DNA of 6,907 nt from an uncultured Flavobacteriales bacterium (GTDB taxonomy: Bacteria; Bacteroidota; Bacteroidia; Flavobacteriales; Flavobacteriaceae), in the NCBI GenBank assembly GCA_913009535.1, contig CAJVXR010000077.1, positions 1 to 6,907 on the forward strand. Reading direction: 5' to 3'. A model generated the notes under the pieces. That model did no database searches and was not told the origin of the DNA. It was given only the letters and a program-made list of their open reading frames with translations. Below, piece by piece: positions 1 to 5,790 of the stretch. Positions within the stretch are counted from its first letter, which is position 1. The number at the start of each line of letters is the position of its first letter. The position numbers were made by a program, and so were the translations under genes.

Positions 1-57
1 TAGAAAGCTATTTTGTAGCTTGTTTGGACCCGAGTTCGATTCTCGGCGGCTCCACCA
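1..57 (+). ncRNA. ssrA: tmRNA (transfer-messenger RNA), 3' end only
   Basis: This is the tRNA-like 3' end of tmRNA, which rescues ribosomes stalled on mRNAs lacking a stop codon; the tag-coding part lies upstream of the window. A five-pair T stem (30-34 with 42-46) encloses the T loop TTCGATT (35-41). It is followed by the acceptor 3' strand CGGCTCC (47-53), discriminator A54 and an encoded CCA (55-57). U at 51 sits at tRNA position 70, where it would form the G3-U70 pair recognised by alanyl-tRNA synthetase, as expected for tmRNA. The TTTGGAC joining segment before the T stem (23-29) resembles the TTTCGGAC of E. coli tmRNA. A local hairpin AAGCTA/TAGCTT (5-10 with 16-21) can imitate an anticodon arm. 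However, the eight-base gap from it to the T stem does not suit an ordinary tRNA, and its would-be anticodon UUU does not fit alanine identity. The 5' half is needed for full proof. Confidence 0.85.
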
Positions 58-59
58 AT

Positions 60-89
60 AAAAAACCCACTCAATTGAGTGGGTTTTTT
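60..89 (+). terminator. Rho-independent terminator of the tmRNA gene
   Basis: This is a perfect palindrome. Six A residues and CCCACTC (66-72) pair with GAGTGGG (77-83) and a run of six T residues (84-89), leaving an AATT loop. It begins three bases after the encoded CCA, so it ends the tmRNA transcript. Because A-runs and T-runs flank it symmetrically, it could also stop transcription arriving on the minus strand. Confidence 0.88.
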
Positions 90-144
90 ATTTTATACAA
101 ATCCTCACCAAAATAGTTCGATCTCACTATCTTTGAATCCAAGC

Positions 145-188
145 ATTATTCCTAAAAATAAAATTTATTTTTGGGAATATTTTTTTTT
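145..188 (+). terminator. A+T-rich hairpin with U-tract, terminator-like; copy 1 of a related pair
   Basis: Bases 148-162 pair with 164-178 in a 15-pair stem broken only by a T153-G173 wobble. The stem is followed by an uninterrupted T-run (180-188), the form of an intrinsic terminator reading the + strand. It lies between the tmRNA terminator and the acyl-CoA dehydrogenase start at 234, where no gene remains to be terminated. It may therefore be a back-up terminator, a leader attenuator or a dispersed palindromic repeat. A related copy lies at 2092-2132: the 14-mer ATTTATTTTTGGGA (163-176) and the 8-mer ATTATTCC (145-152) recur there. The shared word also contains TATTTTTG (166-173), which fits the Bacteroidota -7 consensus TAnnTTTG, but no TTTG -33 box lies about 19 bases upstream. 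Confidence 0.5.
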
Positions 189-233
189 GTCTTACATTAC
201 ATATCTGTAAAAATTAACTATAAAATCTCAACT

Positions 234-2048
234 ATGCCAAAAAAGTATGTAGACCTAGAAACTCTTAAATACATTCTTTACGATATTCATAAATTAGAAA
301 ATTTATTAACCAGAGAACGATTTCAAGAGCATGATTTAGAATCTTTAAATCTTTTCATTGATTCTGTAAAAGAATTTTCTGATAGAGAATTATATCCTTT
401 TTTTAAAGAAATGGATGAAACACCAGCATATCACAAAGATGGAACCGTAATTGTTCACAAACAAGTAGAAACAGTTATGCATCAGTCTGGAGAAATGGGC
501 ATAATTGCGGCTGCTTTTAATTATGAAGACGGAGGGTTACAAATTCCTTTTTGCGCATTGCAAGCAGCAGTTTATATTATGGAAGCGGCAAATAATCATT
601 TACCTGGTTATACAGGCTTAACACAAGGGGCAGCAGAACTAATTATAGAGTTTGGAAGTAAAACTTTAAAAGATCTCTATGTTCCTAATATGTTATCTGG
701 AATTTGGGGAGGAACAATGTGTTTAACAGAACCTGAAGCTGGAAGTTCTTTATCTGACATTACTACAAAAGCAACCCCTACTAATAATGGATATTATAAA
801 ATTAGCGGACAAAAAATATTTATTTCTGGTGGTGACCATCAATTTGCAAAAAATATCGTGCATTTAGTTTTAGCAAGAATAGAAGGTGCACCAAAAGGAA
901 CGAAAGGGATTTCTCTTTTTGTTGTTCCTAAAAACAGACCAAAAAAAGATGGGGATTTAGAATACAATGATGTAATGACTGTAGCTGATTTTCAAAAAAT
1001 GGGACAACGTGGTTATTGTACAACACACCTGGGCTTTGGAGACAAAGATGATTGTAGAGGTTGGTTGGTTGGTGAGGAACATAAAGGATTAAATCAAATG
1101 TTTTTAATGATGAATGGCGCAAGAATTGCAGTTGGTAGAGGTGCAGCCGCTATTGCTATGGCAGCATACAGGACATCTTTACAATATGCAAACGAACGAG
1201 CACAAGGAAGAAAATTAACTTCTGACGGAAAGAAAAATCCATTAGAAAAACAAAGCTTAATTATAGAGCATCCAGATGTTAGGAGGATGTTATTATTACA
1301 AAAATCAATTGCAGAAGGATCACTTAGTTTAGTGTTTTTAGCATCAAAATATCACGATATAATTCACTCAACAAATTCTCAAGAAGAAAAAGAAAAATAT
1401 AATTTGCTTTTAGAAATGATTATTCCAATTGTAAAAACATACCCATCTGAAGCAGGATCAGAATCGGTAAATAATGGATTACAAGTTTTAGGAGGTTATG
1501 GTTTTTGTACAGACTTTTCTTTACAACAATATTATCGAGATATAAGAATTTCTGCTTTATACGAAGGCACTACTGGAATTCAATCACAAGATTTATTGGG
1601 AAGAAAAGTAACCATGCAAAATGGAAAAGCTTTGAAGTTGTTGGCTGCTGAGATAATGCAAACTATTAAATTGGCATCAAAAGATGATAGGTTAAAAGAT
1701 TATGCTGCTGTTTTACAAGAAAAATTACAACTTTCTAATAAAGTATTAGATTATTTAATGCCATTTGCAGCAAAAGGAAATTACGAACGTTATTTAGCAG
1801 ATGCTAACTTGTTTATGGAATATATGAGTATTGTAGTTTTAGGTTGGCTATGGCTAGAAATGGCTGTAGATGCTAATAACGAATTAAATAGTCCTAACAG
1901 TAAATATTCTAAGACGTTTTATGAAAGTAAAATACATACGATGAAATTTTATTTTAAATATGAAATTCCTAAAACAATTTCATTAGCAGAATCTTTAATG
2001 AGCAATGAAGTTGTAACAATTAAAAAAGACAAAGAATTTATCATCTAG
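234..2048 (+). CDS. Acyl-CoA dehydrogenase, long form with C-terminal extension (FadE/DmdC-like)
   Basis: A 604-residue cytoplasmic flavoprotein that would oxidise an acyl-CoA to the 2-enoyl-CoA using FAD, the first step of beta-oxidation or a related acyl-CoA pathway. An alpha-helical N-terminal domain (roughly 35-155) comes first. The beta domain follows with MCLTEPEAGSS (162-172) and KIFISGGDH (194-202), segments that line the flavin and substrate site. The C-terminal helical domain carries ERAQGR (321-326), HPDVRR (346-351) and GGYGF (420-424). Glu444 in YEGTTG aligns with the catalytic base of the family. About 130 further residues correspond to the extra C-terminal domain of the 600-residue subfamily, so the gene looks complete. 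The start at 234 (MPKKYVDLE) is preferred: an in-frame TTG at 171 would add a low-complexity leader lying inside a hairpin. The gene is flanked by terminator-like hairpins, so it is probably monocistronic. The closest named relative in style is 3-methylmercaptopropionyl-CoA dehydrogenase (DmdC), but substrate cannot be read from sequence. Confidence 0.93.
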   Translation: MPKKYVDLETLKYILYDIHKLENLLTRERFQEHDLESLNLFIDSVKEFSDRELYPFFKEMDETPAYHKDGTVIVHKQVETVMHQSGEMGIIAAAFNYEDGGLQIPFCALQAAVYIMEAANNHLPGYTGLTQGAAELIIEFGSKTLKDLYVPNMLSGIWGGTMCLTEPEAGSSLSDITTKATPTNNGYYKISGQKIFISGGDHQFAKNIVHLVLARIEGAPKGTKGISLFVVPKNRPKKDGDLEYNDVMTVADFQKMGQRGYCTTHLGFGDKDDCRGWLVGEEHKGLNQMFLMMNGARIAVGRGAAAIAMAAYRTSLQYANERAQGRKLTSDGKKNPLEKQSLIIEHPDVRRMLLLQKSIAEGSLSLVFLASKYHDIIHSTNSQEEKEKYNLLLEMIIPIVKTYPSEAGSESVNNGLQVLGGYGFCTDFSLQQYYRDIRISALYEGTTGIQSQDLLGRKVTMQNGKALKLLAAEIMQTIKLASKDDRLKDYAAVLQEKLQLSNKVLDYLMPFAAKGNYERYLADANLFMEYMSIVVLGWLWLEMAVDANNELNSPNSKYSKTFYESKIHTMKFYFKYEIPKTISLAESLMSNEVVTIKKDKEFII

Positions 2049-2096
2049 TAAATATTAAATAAGTTTAATTTATCATTCAGTTGGTCAATAAATTAT

Positions 2097-2132
2097 TCCC
2101 AAGAATATCTATTTATTTTTGGGATTGTTTTT
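2097..2132 (+). terminator. Rho-independent terminator after the acyl-CoA dehydrogenase gene; copy 2 of the hairpin pair
   Basis: Bases 2097-2107 pair with 2114-2124 (TCCCAAGAATA against TATTTTTGGGA). This gives eleven pairs with one G-T wobble (2103-2118) and a six-base loop, followed by a T-rich tract (2125-2132). It sits 49 bases after the dehydrogenase stop codon, as expected for its terminator. The element from 2092 is a near copy of the hairpin at 145-178. The differences inside the stem keep pairing: T153-G173 becomes C2100-G2121, and A156-T170 becomes G2103-T2118. It ends only 15 bases before the next start codon. TATTTTTG (2114-2121) could double as a -7 box for that gene, though no -33 box is visible. 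Confidence 0.6.
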
Positions 2133-2146
2133 ATATATTTATAGAT

Positions 2147-2371
2147 ATGAAAATAAATTTATTGTCTTGTAATGCCCAAAGGCCAGATAAAAGAGCTATA
2201 TCTAAATGTATAGTGGAGATTTCAACTAACATAAATGAACCCTTATCTAGTGAACTCACATCCATAATTTTAGAGGGGGATCCAGTAGATATTGAAATTG
2301 AAGATAAAAACTCTGGTTCAGCACTAAGAGCTTTAAGAAAGCTAAACATAGATTACGAGATTATTGAATAA
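2147..2371 (+). CDS. Small conserved-looking protein of unknown function, L7/L12 C-terminal-domain-like
   Basis: A 74-residue acidic, soluble protein with no signal peptide or membrane segment. I do not recognise a named family. Its pattern is a short strand, a helix (about KRAISKCIVEIS, 15-26), a second helix (SSELTSIILEG), a V/I-rich strand (VDIEIED), a third helix (SGSALRALRKLN) and a final strand (IDYEIIE). This resembles the alpha/beta C-terminal domain of ribosomal protein L7/L12 and its stand-alone relatives, which is a fold-level inference only. ATG 2147 is chosen over an in-frame TTG at 2081, because the extra 22 residues would be translated through the terminator hairpin and look like spacer (aromatic and hydrophobic). 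There is no Shine-Dalgarno sequence, as is usual in this phylum. Codon use and the charged composition support a real gene over the antisense frame covering the same bases. Transcription may come from a promoter overlapping the preceding terminator or from read-through. Confidence 0.68.
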   Translation: MKINLLSCNAQRPDKRAISKCIVEISTNINEPLSSELTSIILEGDPVDIEIEDKNSGSALRALRKLNIDYEIIE

Positions 2372-2463
2372 TCTGTTATTAAAATCTAGAAAAAAAATTC
2401 TCCTGTAGGTAGTTCTCTCATCAACATAATAGAATAAAATTAACATATAATTATTAGTTTGAA

Positions 2464-2495
2464 TTTCTAATCCTTTAAGTATTAGTATACTTTTG
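2464..2495 (+). promoter_or_regulatory. Putative Bacteroidota sigma-A promoter for the TonB-dependent receptor operon
   Basis: TACTTTTG (2488-2495) matches the -7 consensus TAnnTTTG exactly, and TTTC (2464-2467) lies 20 bases upstream as an imperfect -33 TTTG box. Transcription would begin near 2500, leaving a leader of only about a dozen bases before ATG 2513. This argues against the in-frame GTG at 2495 as the start, since it falls inside the -7 box. A better TTTG (2458-2461) exists, but at a 26-base spacing, which is too far. The rest of the 141-base spacer (2372-2512) shows no clear terminator or other element. Confidence 0.4.
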
Positions 2496-2512
2496 TGCTT
2501 GATAAAACAACA

Positions 2513-4888
2513 ATGAATCTACTTATAAAAATTATACTTATTTTTTTCTTTCATCTATCTATTTTAGGTCAGGATAAATACACAATTAGTGGCACTATAT
2601 ATGATAAAAGTAGCAACGAAACATTAATAGGAGCAACTATATATTTCCCAAATTTAAATGTTGGTACCATTTCAAACGAATATGGCTTTTATTCAGTCAC
2701 TATTACTAAAGGTACTCATGAAATATCACTTAGTTACCTAGGATATAAAACAAAAAATGAGTCAATTATTTTAACAGATAGAATATCTAAAGATTTTTAT
2801 TTGTTAGAAAGTTCCGAGAGTTTAGATGAAATTATAGTTCAAAATAATATTGAAAAAGTCAATATTAGGACAGCTCAAATGAGTATTAATAAACTAAGTT
2901 CAAAAACTATAAAACAAATCCCTGTAGTATTAGGAGAAGCAGATATTATTAAATCAATTATTCTATTGCCAGGAGTTACTTCAGCTGGTGAAGGTGCATC
3001 AGGTTTTAATGTAAGAGGCGGTGCAGCTGATCAAAACTTAATTCTTTTAGATGAAGCAATAGTGTTTAATTCTTCTCATGTGTTTGGATTTTTTTCTGTT
3101 TTTAATCCAGACGTAATAAAAGACGTTAAGCTATATAAAGGTGGGATTCCATCAAAATATGGAGGCAGACTATCCTCTGTACTTGATATATATCAAAAAG
3201 AGGGAAATAATAAAGAATTTAAGTTAACAGGCGGTATCGGATTAATTTCTAGTAGGATCTTAGCTGAAGGGCCTCTTAAAAAAGGAAAGAGTTCATTTTT
3301 AATTGGAGGCAGATCTTCCTATGCTCACTTATTCTTACCATTAATAGATAATAATAATGAAGCATATTTTTATGACTTAAATACTAAATTTAATTACCGA
3401 CTTAACAAAAACAATAATATCTTTTTCTCAGCGTATTTTGGAAAAGATGTATTTAGTGTAAATGATAGTTTTATAAATAAGTACGGAAATGCTGTTACAA
3501 ATCTTCGTTGGAATCATCTTTTTAATGACAAATTATTCTCTAACCTATCTATAATTTATTCAGATTATTTTTACGGACTTACTCTAGACTTTGTTGGATT
3601 TGAGTGGGACTCTGGTATTACAAACATAAATTTTAAATATGATTTTAATCATTATTTAAAAGACAACTTAAAATTAAGTTATGGAGTCAATAATATTTAT
3701 ACAAAATTTAACGCTGGTGAAATATTTCCAAATAGAGATGACTCAGGAATAATACCCTTTAAATTAACTGAAAAATACGCAAATGAGTTTGCTATTTACT
3801 TAGAGGCAGATCATACTATTTCAGACAATTTCACTCTAAAATATGGCTTTAGGTTTAGTAATTTTAGTCGATTAGGGCAAGATGAATTTAATAAATATGA
3901 AAATGATAAACCAGTTATTTACAATCAACAATTTCAAAAGTATGAGCCTGCAAATCCCAACGGAGTAGTAAATTATGAAAGAAGCGATATACTAGCAAGT
4001 TTTAATAATTTTGAACCTCGAATATCATTTTCATATTTATTAAATTCTGATAGTTCTTTAAAAGCTAGCTACAACAGAATGTCACAGTATTTACATCTAT
4101 TATCAAATACCTCCTCACCCACTCCATTAGATATCTGGGTACCTAGTGGACCATTTATAAAACCACAGCTTTTAGACCAGTATGCAATTGGTTACTTTAA
4201 AAGAATCAAAGAAGGAGATTACTCTCTAGAGGCAGAGTTATTTTATAAGGATATTAAAAATAGAATAGACTACATAAATGGTGCAAACTTAGTAGCTAAC
4301 AATGAAATTGAAACAGTAATTTTAAATGGCAAATCTAGAGCATACGGATTAGAGTTTATGTTCAGAAAAAGTGAAGGTAAATTAAATGGATGGCTAGCCT
4401 ATACTTTATCCAAATCAGAACAATTAACATCGGGTAGAAACAGTAATGAGCCAGGAATAAATAATAGTAATTGGTATAATACTCCATATGACAAAACACA
4501 TGACTTATCAATAAACGCTAGTTATGAATTTAGTTCAAAATGGAAATTTAGCACAAACTTTTTATTACAAACTGGGCAGCCGACCAACTACCCTGTTGGT
4601 CAATACGAATTACAGGGACTAAATGTACCTATTTATAATGATAATCTAAGAAATGCAGATAGACTTCCTGCTTATCATAGATTAGATATTTCTGGGACTC
4701 TCACACCATTAAAGAATAAAAAAAGAAAATGGCAAGGAGAATGGGTGTTTGGAATATATAATGTTTATAATCGTAAAAATGCAGCATCGATAGCTTTTTC
4801 AAGAAACACAGAGACATCTACAAATCAAGCAATAAAAACATCAATATTTGGCATAGTTCCATCAATAACACATAATTTTAAATTTTAA
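2513..4888 (+). CDS. TonB-dependent outer-membrane receptor with N-terminal carboxypeptidase-regulatory-like domain
   Basis: A 791-residue outer-membrane beta-barrel transporter that would import a substrate using TonB-ExbBD energy. A signal peptide (hydrophobic IKIILIFFFHLSILG, cleavage probably before Gln20) is followed by a carboxypeptidase-regulatory-like beta-sandwich (about 22-100: ISGTIYD, GATIYFPN, ISNEYGFYSV, SYLGYK). Next come a LDEIIV linker (104-109) resembling a TonB-box region and the plug domain (about 125-228) with LLPGV, FNVRGG (165-170), LLDEA and KGGIPSKYGGRLSSVLDI (209-226). The remainder is barrel, rich in alternating aromatic strands, ending in Phe (THNFKF) as outer-membrane proteins usually do. 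It is shorter than SusC-type receptors (about 1000 residues) and lacks a SusD partner; a DUF4249 lipoprotein follows four bases downstream instead. ATG 2513 is chosen because it directly precedes the signal peptide; the GTG at 2495 overlaps the likely promoter. The family call is firm; the substrate is unknown. Confidence 0.93.
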   Translation: MNLLIKIILIFFFHLSILGQDKYTISGTIYDKSSNETLIGATIYFPNLNVGTISNEYGFYSVTITKGTHEISLSYLGYKTKNESIILTDRISKDFYLLESSESLDEIIVQNNIEKVNIRTAQMSINKLSSKTIKQIPVVLGEADIIKSIILLPGVTSAGEGASGFNVRGGAADQNLILLDEAIVFNSSHVFGFFSVFNPDVIKDVKLYKGGIPSKYGGRLSSVLDIYQKEGNNKEFKLTGGIGLISSRILAEGPLKKGKSSFLIGGRSSYAHLFLPLIDNNNEAYFYDLNTKFNYRLNKNNNIFFSAYFGKDVFSVNDSFINKYGNAVTNLRWNHLFNDKLFSNLSIIYSDYFYGLTLDFVGFEWDSGITNINFKYDFNHYLKDNLKLSYGVNNIYTKFNAGEIFPNRDDSGIIPFKLTEKYANEFAIYLEADHTISDNFTLKYGFRFSNFSRLGQDEFNKYENDKPVIYNQQFQKYEPANPNGVVNYERSDILASFNNFEPRISFSYLLNSDSSLKASYNRMSQYLHLLSNTSSPTPLDIWVPSGPFIKPQLLDQYAIGYFKRIKEGDYSLEAELFYKDIKNRIDYINGANLVANNEIETVILNGKSRAYGLEFMFRKSEGKLNGWLAYTLSKSEQLTSGRNSNEPGINNSNWYNTPYDKTHDLSINASYEFSSKWKFSTNFLLQTGQPTNYPVGQYELQGLNVPIYNDNLRNADRLPAYHRLDISGTLTPLKNKKRKWQGEWVFGIYNVYNRKNAASIAFSRNTETSTNQAIKTSIFGIVPSITHNFKF

Positions 4889-4892
4889 AAAA

Positions 4893-5714
4893 ATGAAAAA
4901 AATTGTATTAGTATTGTTCAGTATATTTTTATTTTTTGGGTGTGAGGATGTAATTGAAATAGATGTTCCATCAGGTGAACCAAAACTAATTGTCGACGCT
5001 TTTTTTGAAGTTTACTATAACCAATCTCCTGTAACTGCCACAACTATTGTTAAACTTAGAGAATCAACGGATTATTTTGAAGAGCAAATACCAATTGTAA
5101 CTACTGCTACAGTACTACTAAAGGATCTGACAAATAATATAGAGATTATATTTTTAGATGAAAATTTAGATGGAAATTATGAGCCTACTACACCATTTAT
5201 ACCTCAAAGTAACATCGAGTATGAGCTTAATATATATTACAATCAAGAGGTTTATAAAGGAGTTGCTAGTAAAATCTTAACATCTGGTTTTACAGATGCA
5301 TTTCAAGGTGAGAATACCCTTTTTTCTGGAGAAGAAATTGAAATAAATGTTACTTTTATTGATGATGTAAATTCAGAAAATTACTATTTATTTGACTTTT
5401 CAAATAATTTATACCTCCCAATTGAAGACCGGTTTTTTAATGGTTCAATCTATAATTTCTCGTTTTTTTATCAAAAAGACGAGATTGAATTACCTTCAGA
5501 TGTTTCCATAAAAATGTCTGGTGTTTCTAAAGATTATTTAACATATTTCAGGGTACTCTCTGGACAAAGTGGACAAAGTTCTGGTGGTCCTTTTCAAACC
5601 ATTCCATCTTCGTTACTGGGAAATATTGTAAATATTACAAATAGTGAAAATTTTCCATTAGGATACTTTCATATTTCAGAAACAGACACCTATGATTTAA
5701 GTCTAATAGAGTAG
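4893..5714 (+). CDS. DUF4249-family-like lipoprotein, partner of the upstream receptor
   Basis: A 273-residue lipoprotein. The leader MKKIVLVLFSIFLFFGC carries a lipobox with the lipidated cysteine at residue 17, so it is anchored in the outer membrane or exported to the surface. The early CEDVIEIDVPSGEPKLIV segment is followed by a beta-rich domain (about 25-135; TATVLLKDL, PQSNIEYELNIYY, YKGVAS). A second beta-rich part ends with FRVLSGQSGQSSGGPF, GNIVNITN and LGYFHISETD. This arrangement is what I associate with the DUF4249 family, which recurs next to TonB-dependent receptors in Bacteroidota. The length and the closing motif suggest the gene is complete. It starts four bases after the receptor stop codon, so the two are surely co-transcribed. 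By analogy with SusD it may bind substrate or cap the receptor, but that is inference. A 9-bp tandem duplication in the gene repeats Ser-Gly-Gln. Confidence 0.87.
   Translation: MKKIVLVLFSIFLFFGCEDVIEIDVPSGEPKLIVDAFFEVYYNQSPVTATTIVKLRESTDYFEEQIPIVTTATVLLKDLTNNIEIIFLDENLDGNYEPTTPFIPQSNIEYELNIYYNQEVYKGVASKILTSGFTDAFQGENTLFSGEEIEINVTFIDDVNSENYYLFDFSNNLYLPIEDRFFNGSIYNFSFFYQKDEIELPSDVSIKMSGVSKDYLTYFRVLSGQSGQSSGGPFQTIPSSLLGNIVNITNSENFPLGYFHISETDTYDLSLIE
5561..5578 (+). repeat. 9-bp perfect tandem duplication inside the DUF4249 gene
   Basis: TGGACAAAG occurs twice in direct succession and is followed by another T. The unit length keeps the frame and adds one Gly-Gln-Ser repeat in a flexible Ser/Gly-rich loop. 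It looks like a small slippage event with little functional weight. Confidence 0.9.
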
Positions 5715-5724
5715 TCTATTGCTA

Positions 5725-5732
5725 TAATTTTG
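5725..5732 (+). promoter_or_regulatory. Possible -7 promoter box for the TPR lipoprotein gene
   Basis: TAATTTTG fits TAnnTTTG in the 76-base spacer between the DUF4249 gene and the TPR lipoprotein gene. Start of transcription would be near 5738, giving a leader of about 53 bases. No TTTG-like -33 box lies about 19 bases upstream, and such a box arises easily in A+T-rich DNA. Co-transcription with the two upstream genes is an equal alternative. Confidence 0.22.
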
Positions 5733-5776
5733 AATTTAAATAAGCATTTTAAGAAATGATTTATTTTATTTAAATT
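5733..5776. repeat. Inverted repeat with nested hairpin between the DUF4249 and TPR lipoprotein genes
   Basis: AATTTAAATAA (5733-5743) is exactly complementary in reverse to TTATTTAAATT (5766-5776). Inside it, CATTT (5745-5749) and AAATG (5754-5758) form a five-pair hairpin with a TAAG loop. The outer arms contain no G or C and no U-tract follows (A-rich sequence does), so it is a poor intrinsic terminator. It could be an operator, a mRNA processing or stability element, or chance in A+T-rich DNA. Confidence 0.35.
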
Positions 5777-5790
5777 TATAAAAAAAAACT

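Noticed and set aside
1..57. A tRNA-Lys(UUU) 3' half, using 5-21 as anticodon arm with loop ATTTTGT
   Set aside because: The variable region would be eight bases, the loop has G at position 37, and the acceptor has the G3-U70-type alanine signal. The TTTGGAC joining segment fits tmRNA better.
171..233. In-frame TTG start at 171 extending the acyl-CoA dehydrogenase by 21 residues
   Set aside because: It lies inside the hairpin and T-run and encodes a low-complexity hydrophobic stretch unlike the family. ATG 234 gives the usual length and N terminus.
928..1122. Minus-strand 64-codon reading frame within the dehydrogenase gene
   Set aside because: It is antisense to a firmly identified gene, its composition is unlike a real protein, and it has no promoter or partner.
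234..2048. Specific assignment as DmdC (3-methylmercaptopropionyl-CoA dehydrogenase) and hence DMSP degradation
   Set aside because: The sequence shares the long-form architecture and several motifs, but no dmdA, dmdB or dmdD gene is nearby and substrate specificity cannot be read from these motifs.
2081..2146. In-frame TTG start at 2081 for the small L7/L12-like gene
   Set aside because: The added 22 residues are encoded by the terminator hairpin; ATG 2147 gives a compact, well-composed protein.
2131..2349. Minus-strand 72-codon reading frame opposite the small gene
   Set aside because: Its Ser/Leu/Ile-rich composition is typical of an antisense shadow. The + strand frame has charged, fold-like sequence.
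2495..2512. In-frame GTG start at 2495 for the TonB-dependent receptor
   Set aside because: The GTG overlaps the -7 promoter box, and the extra six residues (MLDKTT) put acidic and polar residues ahead of an otherwise standard signal peptide.
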